A DNA stretch of 64,000 nucleotides from Coffea arabica (lineage: Eukaryota > Streptophyta > Magnoliopsida > Gentianales > Rubiaceae), in contig NC_092329.1 in assembly GCF_036785885.1 (NCBI RefSeq), forward strand, positions 4,898,001-4,962,000. Direction: 5' to 3'. Shown piece by piece: positions 36,576 to 49,100 of this stretch. The translations under genes were made by a program, and so were the position numbers. The notes under the pieces are model-generated. The model saw only the letters and a program-made list of their open reading frames with translations. It did no database searches and was not told the DNA's origin. Every line of letters begins with the position of its first letter. Position 1 is the first letter of the stretch.

Positions 36576-36683
36576 TTCCTGCTGGCGTTGCAATTGAAAG
36601 TTTGGAAGCCGTTTATAGAAGTTATCAACATTCGCGTCCCCCCTACAACGATACAGAGGGAAAAAAAGATGCACCGAGATTAC

Positions 36684-36754
36684 CATTTTCAAGATAAAAG
36701 AGCTCGATGTCTTTAGCAGCGAAAACAGGACGCTTGTTTTCATCTGGAGCTGCT
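36684..36754 (-). pseudogene. Patatin exon 2 relic
   Basis: About 70 bases encode [20 protein letters not shown] and LENG, the second half of patatin exon 2, followed by a degenerate donor and sequence matching intron 2 of the intact minus-strand gene. The GXSXG part is gone: homology stops at about 36,754. It is most simply the displaced exon 2 of the dismembered gene at 24010-30927. Confidence 0.75.
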
Positions 36755-36793
36755 GTCGGTTCTGGACCAAAATAATCACATTGGTTAGAAGAA

Positions 36794-36832
36794 CTAGTTG
36801 ATTGGGCCTCACGCGTTGCGTGAGGTTGCCCA
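36794..36832 (-). mobile_element. Helitron 3' end (minus strand)
   Basis: On the minus strand a hairpin CCTCACGC-AAC-GCGTGAGG is followed by CCCAATCAACTAG and then T, the same architecture as the two complete Helitrons here. The matching 5' TC end, which would lie to the right, was not identified, so only the terminus is annotated. Confidence 0.55.
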
Positions 36833-37958
36833 GGCAGTGTACTTCTATTGTATCCAATATGTATATGTATGATAGTTGTTGGATAGAATTTGTTATATTG
36901 AAAGAGAACATTAGAGAGAATAGGTGGTGAAAAAGGAAAAATCAAAGGATGTTCGGATCTTAAATGATTCAGTTATACGTCTAGTTCATATACTTACGCG
37001 ATTATGCCTAAACAAACCAGTGATGGTACATGTGATTTAGAAATCATTTACTGCAATAGATGAAGCTAATATAAAGGTCTTTTTCTCTACTATAGTGAGC
37101 TGGTTTATTGTTGTTCCCCATGAATGCAAGAGGGAACGCATATTGGATATCTGGCCTTTGCAATGCCTTCAGGAACATGGCTCAAATAACATTCCGGTGG
37201 TTCTTTGAGTTTGAGCCACAAGACTTGATATTGAAAAGATAATAGATAGATGGGCACTGGTAACTATCATTGATGGCTATTCAATCAAGATGTTTAGCAG
37301 ATATTTTTCCTTTCAATCCGGAAAATTGTTGCCACATTGTAAAGATACATGGCCTTTCAATCTAAGCATATGCTATTTATTCACTCTGTTGTTCGCAATG
37401 TACAGAAAATTGGTTTACCATCGAATTTTTATGAACTGATTCTGCGACTTTAGGAGGAATTTCAATTGCATTTACTGCAATAGTGCACAGCTCATTGATA
37501 GAATTCCGCAGCAGAAGACAATGGCCAAATGCCGAACACCGCTCTATTTCTTTTATGATTACTGGTGATGTGTAGGTTTTTGAACCATGATCAAACCGAG
37601 CAGAAGAAGCCTCACAACAAAGCACTATTGCACCACACCATTAGTACTTTTTCCTTTTTTGGAGGGGGCGCACCATTAGCACTTGAATCCCAATTGTCGA
37701 GTAATTAATGGGCTGAAATGACGAAAAAGTCAATAACTCATACTATGTTGGCATTCCTCATAAAGGGGCAAAATAGGTACCAAGGGGTAGGATAGTAAAA
37801 CGCCATCACAATATCAAATCCCAGCCGACCGATCCTTCATCAGGACCTCACCATCACTTTAGCCTTTGCTGTGAAATTCCAAAAATGATCACACAGCCAA
37901 GGTGCCAATGGGGACGAAAGTCACTGTTCCTAACTCCATTCCCGCTTTTATTCTTTTA
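36833..37958. other. Intergenic, nothing recognised
   Basis: Possibly the body of the Helitron whose 3' end lies at 36794. No conserved frame, LTR or inverted repeats noted. Confidence 0.35.
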
Positions 37959-38057
37959 CTAGTTTTTAAGCCCTGATGCCATGCATCAGGTAGCTAAGAC
38001 TCGTTATTTTGCTGTTATATTTGTGTGTTTTTTTTCTTCGTTAGATAGAGTAGACAT

Positions 38058-38075
38058 GTGTGTGTGTGTGTGTTT
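38058..38075. repeat. TG dinucleotide microsatellite
   Basis: A short perfect TG run inside the 3.2-kb Helitron, near its 3' end. Confidence 0.7.
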
Positions 38076-38116
38076 TTTTTCCTAATTGCACAGATAAACA
38101 TGACCTTAAAATCGGG

Positions 38117-38280
38117 TTATCTAACATTCTTAATGTAGCATTAATCAGTAAGCAATGTCTAAAATTAGGCAGAACTAAAAGGCATGATTATCTAACATTC
38201 TTAACGTGGCATTTAACATTCTTAATGTAGCATTAATCGGTAAGTAATGCCTAAGATTAGGTAAAACTAAAAGGCATCAG
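38117..38280. repeat. Two-unit tandem repeat inside the Helitron
   Basis: A unit of about 70 bases (AACATTCTTAATGTAGCATT ... AACTAAAAGGCAT) occurs twice with a few substitutions, the second starting at about 38,211. An extra partial AACATTCTTAACGTGGCATT lies between. Confidence 0.7.
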
Positions 38281-41205
38281 GCTATACATGTACTGTGTAG
38301 CCTTGCTTATTAGTGACGTTACTTCTCTAAAATAAGCAATTTTGAAGCTGGCGATGAATTGCATGCTTTGGTGGTAGTAGCAGGATTGATCCTAGTTGGC
38401 AAGTAAGCTGTTATGCTGTAAATCTGCAGAATGTTAAAAGCATTATGATCTTAATTGTTGCAGTAAACATTCATAACAGAATGGCCACGAAGCCCAAATC
38501 ATACCAGAGTGCAATAAAACTACTACCTTTATTTGGCATTCCATGTAAATATGATCCTATTTAGAAATATCAAGTTACCAAAGGCATTAGAAATCATAAG
38601 TTCCTTCACATATGTCAGATAAGATCTACACAAACAATTGCTATTTTTTGACATCTTTTCTCATGATTAATAGGAAAATGCATTAAAGATCAAGAAATCA
38701 GGTGTACACCACACATCAATCGCACCAACATCCTACACACACACATGCATGCCTTCCCCCTGCCCTCACAAACAGACATGTGCATGTACCTATATATGCT
38801 ATATCCCCTTTTGTATTGAGAAAGATTTTTCCATGAAGACCCGAGTGTACAAAGTGAAACCAACAGAGAAGTAATTAGGAAGTTCAGCTAGTTATCTATC
38901 AAAATTTGAACAAAGGAAAATGCCCTATTATAAATGTTCCGTATGGTCTCCCAGCAACACTATAGATACATTCCCATATTTCAATAGACAGACTTCCCAC
39001 CAATATCAATAGCTAGATAGAGACAAAAAAGCATTCCAGAAAGGATGATACTATGAATGTAACTTGTACCTCATCTGAGGAGTTTGAGCGAAGCCACTAT
39101 TGAGCTGAATAACACCACACTTGGAAGTATCAGAGATACTGGAGATGAGTTTTACTTAAATTCTTAGATAATACAAGAAATTTGTTAGGAAACTTAAAAC
39201 TAAGTAAACCGTAATTCTAGTGATCAAAATTTGAAAAAATTAGGCCGAACCCATGACTGAAGCTTTCTATTAAATCATATTGAAAAGAATAAAAAAAATT
39301 TGGAAATAGAATAAATAATCCAAACATAACAAAGGTCACGGTACAAATCAATTTCATCCCTAAACAATAAGACGGTTATTAAGTTTAATCAACTTATCAA
39401 CTTTAGCTATGGTTGGGTTTCAAATTTGGCAAAATTTTTGGGGCAAAAAACAGGCTAGGAAGGAAATAAGCTAAAGCCTCAAGAATTAACTTCACCTGGT
39501 GCCAGCAAAATATTTTTACCCACCTTCAAGCAGCCCTCATAAGAGAGGATTGGCAGAGGGTTTGGAAAAGTGTGTAGAGCAACTTAGAGAGAGCAGCAAG
39601 AAAAAGCAAAGCTATCCGGTTGATTATTTCATGCGTGCCTTGAGAGTGTTCAACTGGAATGCGTCATCTCTCAGTAGGTGATTGAAAGGGCGGCGATTGT
39701 ATCAGTGTACTTCGATGGTGAGAGAACAGGGCACACCTGGTAAAGAAAGCCAAGAAAAGACAGAGAGGAAACAAGGCCGAAATTGCTGACTGCCAAAATT
39801 GCTCCCATCCAAGAATTCCATGCGGAAGAAAAGGAATGAAAAACACAACTTAACATTTAATTGAATATAATAAATCTAACATCTAATCCAGCCAAAGAAG
39901 AACAAGTAAACCAGAAACAAATCCCCGATGAAAAACACAACTTAACAAACCAGAAACAAATCCCAATAAAAAAAAAAGTAATAGTTACACCTATGCACCG
40001 ATGCGCAAACTTATGCGCAATTCAACCGCTTCTTCCTCGACTGAATTATCTGCAATCTAGTAGAAAATTCAATAGGAAAACAGGGGAAGGAAAAAACACT
40101 GGCCAGAGAAAGCTCAGAAGAAGAGCGAGGAACGGGAAAGACACACCTGGTAAAGAAGGCGAAGAAACAAGACCGACAACGAAGAAACAAGACCGACAAA
40201 AGAATAAGAAAAAGTAGCAGCTGCCAAAACTCTGAAGCGGTGCTCCTAAAACCAAGAATAGAACGAAGAAGAGGATGAGAGGAAATTGCCGACCGCCAAA
40301 ATTCCTATTTATCTTTGAACTCCAATCGAAGCCTTGTGGTTTCCAATGTCCCATGCAACTGTAAATCTCCCTCTAATGCCGATGGAAGGAGCTCTCCTCC
40401 TTCGTCGCCCTCTTTTCCACTTTCTGTAATGACATATTTAGTCAACCCCAACTCAAGAAAAAATCCAACCATTCACATGAAATTGAAAACCCATGCAATG
40501 ATAAAACCCAGAACACTTAAAAGTCAAAAAATAATAAGAAAAAGAGGCAAAACAATTAAAAAATGCAATTACGGAGATGAGATTAATTGGAAAAGTGTTT
40601 ACCTTTTTGTTGTGCGTGCAGGAAAAATATAGAGGCATTCTGCTGTAGATTTCTAGATAAGATTATGGAGGAAGACGCGTTGAAGGGAACAATTAAATAG
40701 GAAGCTGATGAGTGAAAAAAACTGGTAGAGAAGGCCAAGAGATGAACGAGAAAGGGCAATGGAGATTGCAGAGCTTTCAAGCGGTGGTGGTTCCATCGTT
40801 CCTCAAATCACGCCTGGTAAAAAAGGCCAAGAAAAGAAACAGAGGAAACAAGACCGAGAATGAGAGGAACTTTTCAAGACATTTCTGAAGCTACCAAAGA
40901 AAACTAAGAAGAAGAATAGAAGCTAAGAAGAAGAAGAAAGCTAAGAGAAAAGAAAGGATGTTGCTGACCGCCCAACCGCCCACTTACCAATATGAATTGC
41001 TGACTGCCAAAATTGAGAGCCACGCGGACAGAACGCCCCGCAAAGTTACAATCCAAGAAAGCCACGCGGACAGAATCAAATTCCAGCAGAGCCACTGCCA
41101 TCCATCAGCAAAAGACCAAAACGCCCCTCAAAGCCACAACAACCACGGGATAACCGGTCCATTTTTCACTGTTCACAAGCCGATTCACGCTTTATATATG
41201 TAAGA

Positions 41206-43104
41206 TTAGGATTTCTCCAATTAAATTCAACAAGGAAATTAACAATATTCACTTTACCTCAATATTGCATAAAAAATTATATAACTTGCACCATAAAAGT
41301 TTGTTTGGCATCGGTTGGACACAAAAGTTTTTTTTTTTTTTTTTTTTCTGAAAACCTCAGAGGGTGATACTTCTTTTTTATTTTGTTCAAAAAGCTTGTC
41401 AACGTTTTCAGCAGCCAGCCACTCACGAAAGTGAAATCAAAAGAAAAGTAAAAGCCCACTAGATATGGTATTGGTACAGGAGATGCATTTAACAAAGCCC
41501 ACTATATTATATCTTTGTTTTTTTTTTTGGTGAGAAAAATTTTGAATAAGTTCCACTCCAGCTATCACTAACGAATCATGACAATACCTCTAGGACCATA
41601 GGACAATACACTATACTCCCGTTCGTCCCACTTATTTAATCATATTTAGAGAATCCAATTTTTTAAAAATAATGGTTTGATTGTGATATTTGTGTTTCTT
41701 CTTTCAATTTTACCCTTACAAATTCAGAATTTAAATTTGAATGGTAGCATGCATATGATTAGAAAGAAAAATTATATTGAAAATACAGACTAAAAAGTGC
41801 TTTGACTTTTTCAAAATAACAAATGTTTCAGGACATTTTAAAATGAAAAGTATGACACTTTTAATGGAACAGAGAAAATATCTGTTCTGTTTACTTTCCA
41901 AGTTTGGGATTGTAAATAGGAGGTTTTAGACTTAAAAAAGAAAAAGTCAAAAAGGCATGTTTAATTCTTACGATGCTCTTACTTGCTGAGCTATTGAATT
42001 AAATTAACTAAACCTCAATTGCTTGTTTGACTGTCGCATATGTTGGTGGAAACACTCCAGGAAGCGAAGCGCGCCACAAGATACCTTCACAGTCCTCGAC
42101 GAATTTGGCTTTGCCCAATATGGTTCAGCTTTCCTGTTAGCAAAGTGAACCAAGTTCAGAAAAATATTTCTTTTTACTTCTAATTGTTTCATTACATTCA
42201 AGTTATTTGGTAGTTTTTTTATGTGATTGAGTTGTTTGTTTAATAATTATTTGTGTGGCTGTTTTGTTATCCACTAAGTCTGGTTACGTAAAAAAAGGGT
42301 ATTAATTGGAGTATTTCAGTCTAAAGATGAATTTATGGAGAGTTCATAGAAATTTAAAATATTGGGGTCTTTATTGTCGCGTGAGACGTTCTTTCTAATT
42401 TAAAATACGTTGTAATTGAGTTTATTCTTCTCTTTTCTCTCTCCCACACATATTTTTTGCCATCATTTAATCACGTCAAATCTACAAATTTGCAAACTTT
42501 TATTAGAGCTCATAAAATTGGAGTTATATATTTCTTGTTCAATAATGCATAAACATTATTTTGTTTTTTGATTATCTGCCTATGGAAAACGAAAACAGAA
42601 TGCACAGACTAGGGTAGAGGTTTTGAAGTTCGTATTTCAATCTCCTCTTTAATGTTACAACTGGCTTCTTAGATTCTGGCTTATCGGATCCGGTGGAGTA
42701 TAAATTGATTTTGCTTTCTTAATTTTTTCGCTGGGGAAAATTTGCTCATGAATGATAGTTGCATTTTTTTGGGCATGCATCAATTTCATTACTTGTATCT
42801 TTCCAGGTTTACACTAACTTTAATGTGTCTAGAGACTCAATACAATTTTTGCAACGTTGAAGGAGAAGCAAACTCATTTTCCTGAATTTCAACTCAGACC
42901 AACATAGAGTCGGATAACAAGAGGAAATTTAGTATCTGGCTTACAGTTGAAATTTGAAAGTTGACATCCACAGAAATTTACACTTCACTTTATTCTTGAA
43001 CAAAATAAAGGGTGCTTAGATACATTTATTTATGTAATATTGGAGGAATATGCTGGGGGAGTTTGTTTAAGGATGAAGAAATTGAGGTACAGAGACCAAA
43101 AAAA

Positions 43105-43135
<31 letters not shown>

Positions 43136-43194
43136 TGACTTGGATTGACAAAGTTGGGTAAAAAATAAAATGGATCGTTTTTGGCATTGCATGA
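41206..43194. other. Intergenic; contains relics of patatin flanks
   Basis: Bases about 41,390-41,480 match the region upstream of the intact minus-strand patatin gene (55,865-55,930: AAGCTTGTCAA(T/C)GTTTTCAGCAGCC), so an upstream flank of another copy once lay here. From 42,745 to 43,075 is the duplicated downstream flank, matching 23530-23855. An A-run with an AAG microsatellite lies at about 43,100-43,135. No gene otherwise. Confidence 0.5.
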
Positions 43195-46100
43195 TTAAGT
43201 GAGGGGTGGAGGTTTTGCAGTTTTGCTGGTTAAAGGAGATCTAAGCTCCCGTAGTCTTCTTTCCTCAGAAAGCAGCCTTGCGAACCTACAACAGATGGGA
43301 AGACAAATGAGTCATACTTTACAAAAATTACTCAAGGTTGGAAGATTAGAGAAATTGAGCCCGGTTACAATATTGCACAAATTAGATATATTGAATTGCT
43401 GAGTAGTTTTTGTGCGTGAAGGAGCTAGATGCTCAAGCCTTTGATAAAAAAAAAAAAAAGAACATTCTTTTGATAGACTAATAATTTGTAGCAAGAAAAC
43501 TGGTGAAGAGAATTAAAGCCTCAATTATATGACTGAAAGAATAACATTATTGGTGAAATTAATAGTTGCAAGATTGAGTCCACACCTTTTTAGAGCTTCC
43601 TCATTCGTACCGCCATTTGCTATTGTCTCAACTGAACCAGTCTGCTGATTGACCCTAGAACCGGGTTTTTTCAGCAGTTGGGTGCCTGTAATAACCAAGT
43701 TGTCCAAATTCTTCTTTGTTGCAATATCAACCGAAGAAACCGTCCCGATCAATGTATCATCCTGAATGCGAAGGTAATTATCTTCAGAGTGAAGAGCTCG
43801 GAAGACTTCAGAAATGTGCAAATCAACCATATCTGCACTGGCTTGCGTGAAAACATCCACTAAGGGAGTGGAATGACCGCTAATTAACCACCCGAAAACA
43901 CCCCATTTGGCAGCCTTTGCTGCATTGTATCTTTGCTCAACTTTTGCTGATCCTGTGCCTATTGAAATCACTAGAAAACGGCCATAATCCATGGGCTTAA
44001 TTGGGAAGAAATCTGGATTTCCGTGGAAGATCTGTTTAGTTACTTGGCTTATTGCAACCAAAGCCTGCCGCACCAAAGAAATCGATGCCAAATTATTCAT
44101 GTAATCCATTTATCAAACTTGTATATTGTAGTGGGGCCCAGACGCACATCGGCCCGGGCCACGAACAGCCCAGTCCGACCCACGAGCTCGGACTGGAGGT
44201 GATGGGCCACGGTTTCAGGTCGGCCCATGCAGGCGCCGCCTCTCAGGCGTAGGGGCCTGATGGGCTGCGAGGTCCGCATCCTTAGGCTTGTGTCATGGAG
44301 CCCTAGGAGTCATTCACTCTAGTAAGGACTCCTTGTCCTACCAGGAAGCTACTACCTGAGCATCTATAAATACTACACAAAAGAGAGGCACAAGGTACGC
44401 TATTCACAGCACAAGCACTACTCTTTACTTACGAATCTTCTTCTGACTTGATCGTCGGAGTTGCTACAGGGGACCTAGCCCCGCAGCTCGCCTGTGTGCA
44501 GGTCAGACCGCTCAGCTCGCCCTCCACGCATCTGGCCAGGTCGGACCTTCTCTTCGGCAGTCGCATCAATTGGCGCCGTCTGTGGGAACACGTTACTTCT
44601 CTTCGCGAATCATGCCGAAAACTAGGTCTCAAAGGAACGCTGGTGGATCCAAAGGGATGGAGCGAAGCGGCCCGCAAAACTCTCATCCGACACCTGAAGG
44701 AGCAGGGGCGGGGCCCTCACGGATCCCACCCGAACAGCTGGTGCAGACGGTGGCAGCAAACCTGCCCACCTTCGAGGCGATCATGGACTACCTCAAAGGG
44801 CAGTCGGGAGGTCATTCCGACAAGGAGCCTAAGGTACAAGGAGCCGACCTGTCAGGGTCCCGAACTGGGAGTCCCAATCACGGGGCCAAGCGGACGCATC
44901 GGGAACTCACGCGTGAGCAGGTCGAGGTTGTAGAGCCATCTCACAAGAATTCCCGAACTGAACATCCGGAGCCCGTCCGGAGGCTCTCCCCCCGGAGGGA
45001 GCGACAACAGGTACGGGACGAGCTTGACCTAATCCTCGACCCGGAGGCGGAGAGGTACATTGCTTCCCCCTTTGTGCTTGACATCGAGGAATACCAACTG
45101 CCCGCGAAGTTCAAAATTCCAACCATGAAACCTTACGATGCCACCACGGATCCGGAAGACCACCTGTTCGTATTCATGACGCAGATGCGCTTACAAACGG
45201 CCGCGGATGCGGTCAGGTGCAAGACCTTCCCGATGTTCCTAGAAGGAAGGGCTCGGCAGTGGTTTCAGGGGCTTCCCCCCAGATCGATCAGCTCTTTCAC
45301 CCAGCTCGCGCGAGCATTCTCGGCACAGTTCGTTTCCTCACGAGCCTTCTCTAAAAGCACCGCTCACCTTATGACCATCCAACAAAAGGTCGAGGAATCA
45401 CTGCGTGAATACATGGTGCGGTTCAATAACGAATCCCTCCAGGTCCGTGACCGAGATGACAAGGTGGTCATGGCTGCCTTCATTAACGGGCTACGGAAGC
45501 AGAAGTTATACACCGAGCTCGTGGAGAGACCGCCCAAATCAGTTAGGGAGATGCTGGATCGAGCTCATGAGAAGGCCAATGCTGAAGAGGCTAATCGCTT
45601 GAAGAGCGCTCAGGAGAGGCAGAGGGACGACAAGCGCCGAAGATTAACCGACCAAGGAGACGTTCGACGTGACCAAGGGCGGAAGCCTACCTATGACCAC
45701 CCGCCTAGAGGCCGACCCCTAGGGGGGGACAAGCCTTGGACTTCCCTCACGGCTCCCCGAGCTCGGGTCCTCGCGGTGATGGAGCAAGAGGGACTTTCCC
45801 GACCTCCCCGGCCCTTGGCCGGGGATAGAAACAGGAGAGATCAGGACCTGTACTGTGCGTACCACAGGGATGTGGGGCACGACACTGAAGACTGCCGCCA
45901 CCTTAAGAAGGAAATTGAAAAGCTGATCCGGAGGGGTCATCTTGGCCAGTTCGTCCGCGAGGGGCGAACTGATCAGAAGCAGGGAGGATTCAAACGAGAT
46001 CGGGCGTCCAGCTCGCACGACCGACCTCGGGGTCCTCGGGAGCGGACTCCGGTACGTGGGGTGCCGAATCTGGCGGGAGTAATCAACACTATTGCAGGGG

Positions 46101-49100
46101 GACCTGCTGGAGGGGATAGCCATTCGGCTCGGCGAAATAACAGACCTCCCCCCAGTGGGGAGAGCTCAAACAAGCGCTTAAAGATGTACGAGGAGATCGT
46201 CTATGGGCCGGAGGATGCGGTACCCTTAGCTTCCAATAACCACGAGGCAATAGTGATAGAAGTCGTCACGTGTAACTATAAGGTAAAAAAGGTGTACATT
46301 GACAATGGGAGCGCTATCGATGTGTTGTACTACAAGGCCTTCAGAGAACTGCAGCTGGAAGATAAGCAGCTCATCCCAGTTCATACTCCCTTAATAGGTT
46401 TTGCAGGTCCGCCGGTAAGGCCTGAGGGAATGATAACCCTCCAGGTCACTATAGGGGAGTCACCAAGGTGCCGAACTGTTTCGGTGAATTTCGCGGTGGT
46501 AAAGGAGCCGTCCTCCTACAACATGATATTGGGACGTCCAACCTTAAACGCACTCCGAGCTGTCTGTTCGACCTTACACCTCAGCATGAAATTCCCCACT
46601 CCCGAGGGAGTGGCCGAGGTGCAGGGGGACCCGGAGGTAGCTCGAGCCTGCTATATTGCAACCCTCAAGGGTAAGGAGAAGCTGGTGGCGCAGACAGTCC
46701 TTCTGGAGCCCTGGGAGCCTACTGAGAAGGAGGAGAGGTTGGAGACGGACGAAAATCTGCTTGAATTGCTTGTCAACCCCAAGCGACCTGATCGAGTGGT
46801 TAAGGCGGGATCTGGACTAAACGAGCAGGTAAGGAGGGCCCTGGAGTCCCTCCTGGAGGAGTACGCCGAGATCTTTGCTTGGAGTGCCGATGACATGCCA
46901 GGAGTTCCTCCCGAACTGGCAGTCCACAAGCTGCATGTGAATCCGAGCATCCGGCCAGTGAAACAGAAGAAGAGAAACTTTGCACCTGAACGCAACGAGG
47001 TCGTTAAAGAAGAGGTGGGCAAGCTGTTGGAGGCTAGAATTGTGAAAGAGATCCACTATCCGACCTGGCTGGCCAACCCGGTGCTGGTCAAAAAGGAGGA
47101 CAAGGCTTGGCGGATGTGCGTGGATTTCACCGACCTGAATAAGGCTTGCCCGAAGGATTGCTACCCTCTCCCTCGCATCGACCAGCTGGTCGACTCAACA
47201 ACTGGGTACGAGATCTTCTGCTTTCTGGATGCTTTCAAAGGGTATCACCAGATAGCTCTGGCTGAGGAGGATCAAGAGAAGACTGCCTTCATCACCGAAT
47301 ACGGTACGTATTGTTATACCACCATGCCATTTGAGTTGAAAAATGCAGGCGCGACCTATCAGCGGCTGGTCAATAAGCTGTTCAAAAACCAGATCGGCCG
47401 AAACATGGAGGTATACGTGGATGACATGCTGGTGAAAAGCCGAACTCAGGAGCAGTTCGTCGACGACCTCAGGGAGATCTTTGACGTCCTACGGAGCTCG
47501 CGGATGCGACTAAATCCCAAGAAGTGCACCTTCGGGGTCAGGTCGGGCAAGTTTCTTGGATACATGATATCAAAAGACGGAGTAAGGGCTAACCCCGACA
47601 AGGTAAAAGCCATCATGGACATGGCTTCTCCCCGAAGCATAAAAGAGGTTCAACGGCTAGCTGGCAGGATGGCGGCCTTGAACAGGTTCTTGTCGAAATC
47701 TGCAGTTCGGGGTTTCCCTTTCTTCAGGGCCCTGCGAAGAGGCCCTCAGTTCGAGTGGACCCCCGAGTGTCAGCAAGCGTTTGACCAGCTGAAAGCCCAC
47801 ATCGCGCGATTGCCGTCCTTGACCTCTCCTGCGCATGGAGAAACCTTATTTATCTATCTAGCAGTAGGGGAGGAGGCGATCAGTGCGGTACTAGTTCGGG
47901 AAGAAGGAAAAGTCCAGAAGCCTATATACTATGTCAGCCGAGCTCTGCAGGGCGCGGAGACAAGGTACACCTCGATTGAGCGATATGTCTTGGCGTTAGT
48001 TCACGCGGCTCGGAAGCTCAGGTCATATTTCCAAGCTCACCCTGTGGTGGTTATGACCGACCAGCCATTCAAGCAAATTCTTTCAAGGCCTGACGCCTCA
48101 GGGAGAATGGTGAGGTGGGCCATGGAGCTGTCCGGATACGACCTCGGCTACCAACCTCGCACGGCCATTAAGGCCCAAGCATTGGCAGATTTCATAGCCG
48201 AAGGGGTCTCCTTCGGACAACCGGAACCACAGGTCAAACGAACCAGAGACACAGCCGAGGCCCCGCAGGTCGGAGAAGCTGTCGAGGCCACACAGACCAC
48301 CCAGTCCCGAACGACCCAAGGCGTGGCAGAGGCCAAGCAGGCCGAAAAAGCTGCCCAGGTCGAGCGAGCCACCAAGGCTTTCGAGGCCGAGCAGGCGGAG
48401 GGACATGTCAAGGTCGGGCAGGCCACAAAGGGAGCTCAGGCCGGACAGATCGGAGAAGCAGCAGAGGCTGAACATGCCGAAGAGGCTGTCGAGATCGAAC
48501 AGGCCACTGGCGAAATTGATCAGATCATTCCAGTCTGGACCCTGTTCGTGGATGGGTCGTCAAGCAAGGAAGGATGCGGAGCAGGGCTCCTCCTGACTAG
48601 CCCTATGGGGGATGAGTTGGCCTATGCCCTGAGGTTTGATTTCAGGGCCTCTAACAACGAGTCCGAATACGAGGCCCTGGTCGCAGGGATGGTGATAGCT
48701 CGGAAGTTGGGGGCTGAGTCAATAGAAGTTTACAGCGACTCACAGCTGATAGTCAACCAGGTAGGGGGAAGTTACGAAGTTAAGGAGGAGCCCCTAAAAA
48801 GGTACGTCGCCAAAGTGCATGAGCTAAGGGCCCAGTTCAAGGTATTCGTGCTCAAGCAGGTCCCTCGGAGCCAAAATAAGAGGGCGGATGCCCTGTCCAG
48901 GCTAGCTTCCACCTCGGTTGGTACGTTGAACAAAGAAGTCTTGGTGGAAGTCGTCAGAAATCGGGCGTATGACCAGGTGGACTTGTCTGTTATTCAAATA
49001 GTGAGCTCATGGATGGATCCCATTGTACGGTGTTTAGCTAGTGGAGAGCTCCCTCAAGACCGGGTGGAGGCGCGAAGGGTCCTCCTCAGGTCGCGGGGAT

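Larger units (their letters stand above)
37959..41205 (-). mobile_element. Non-autonomous Helitron, 3.2 kb
   Basis: On the minus strand it starts TCTTACATATATAAAGCG after an A (41206) and ends CCTGATGC-ATG-GCATCAGG hairpin, then GCTTAAAAACTAG, before a T (37958). The first 100 bases match the start of the Helitron at 19721, so both are one family. No Rep/helicase gene is present. The 5' third carries repeated modules (three CACCTGGTAAAGAAGGCxAAG-type blocks near 39,730, 40,145 and 40,810). The 38.0-39.5 kb part is unrelated to the smaller element and may be captured or nested DNA. Confidence 0.85.

Noticed and set aside
37078-37100. TCTCTACTATAGTG as a plus-strand Helitron 5' end
   Set aside because: It fits the consensus, but no plus-strand hairpin-CTRR end pairs with it downstream.
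37377-37625. 82-codon minus-strand frame, possible small gene
   Set aside because: No recognisable domain, splice context or second copy; left as unsupported.
39861-40632. Lys/Arg-rich plus-strand frames and Phe-rich minus-strand frames
   Set aside because: Composition effect of the A/G-rich module of the Helitron; not conserved with the smaller Helitron.
44448-44933. 161-codon plus-strand frame at the LTR/gag border
   Set aside because: It lies in another phase of LTR, PBS and gag; the gag-pol frame explains this region.
46301-46312. Protease motif DNGS as an inactivated active site
   Set aside because: Asp-Asn-Gly-Ser is the form commonly seen in this retrotransposon lineage, so I do not call it a defect.
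48098-48475. Leu/Gly/Ser-rich minus-strand frames of 92-125 codons
   Set aside because: Antisense shadow of the Ala/Glu/Gln repeat linker of gag-pol.
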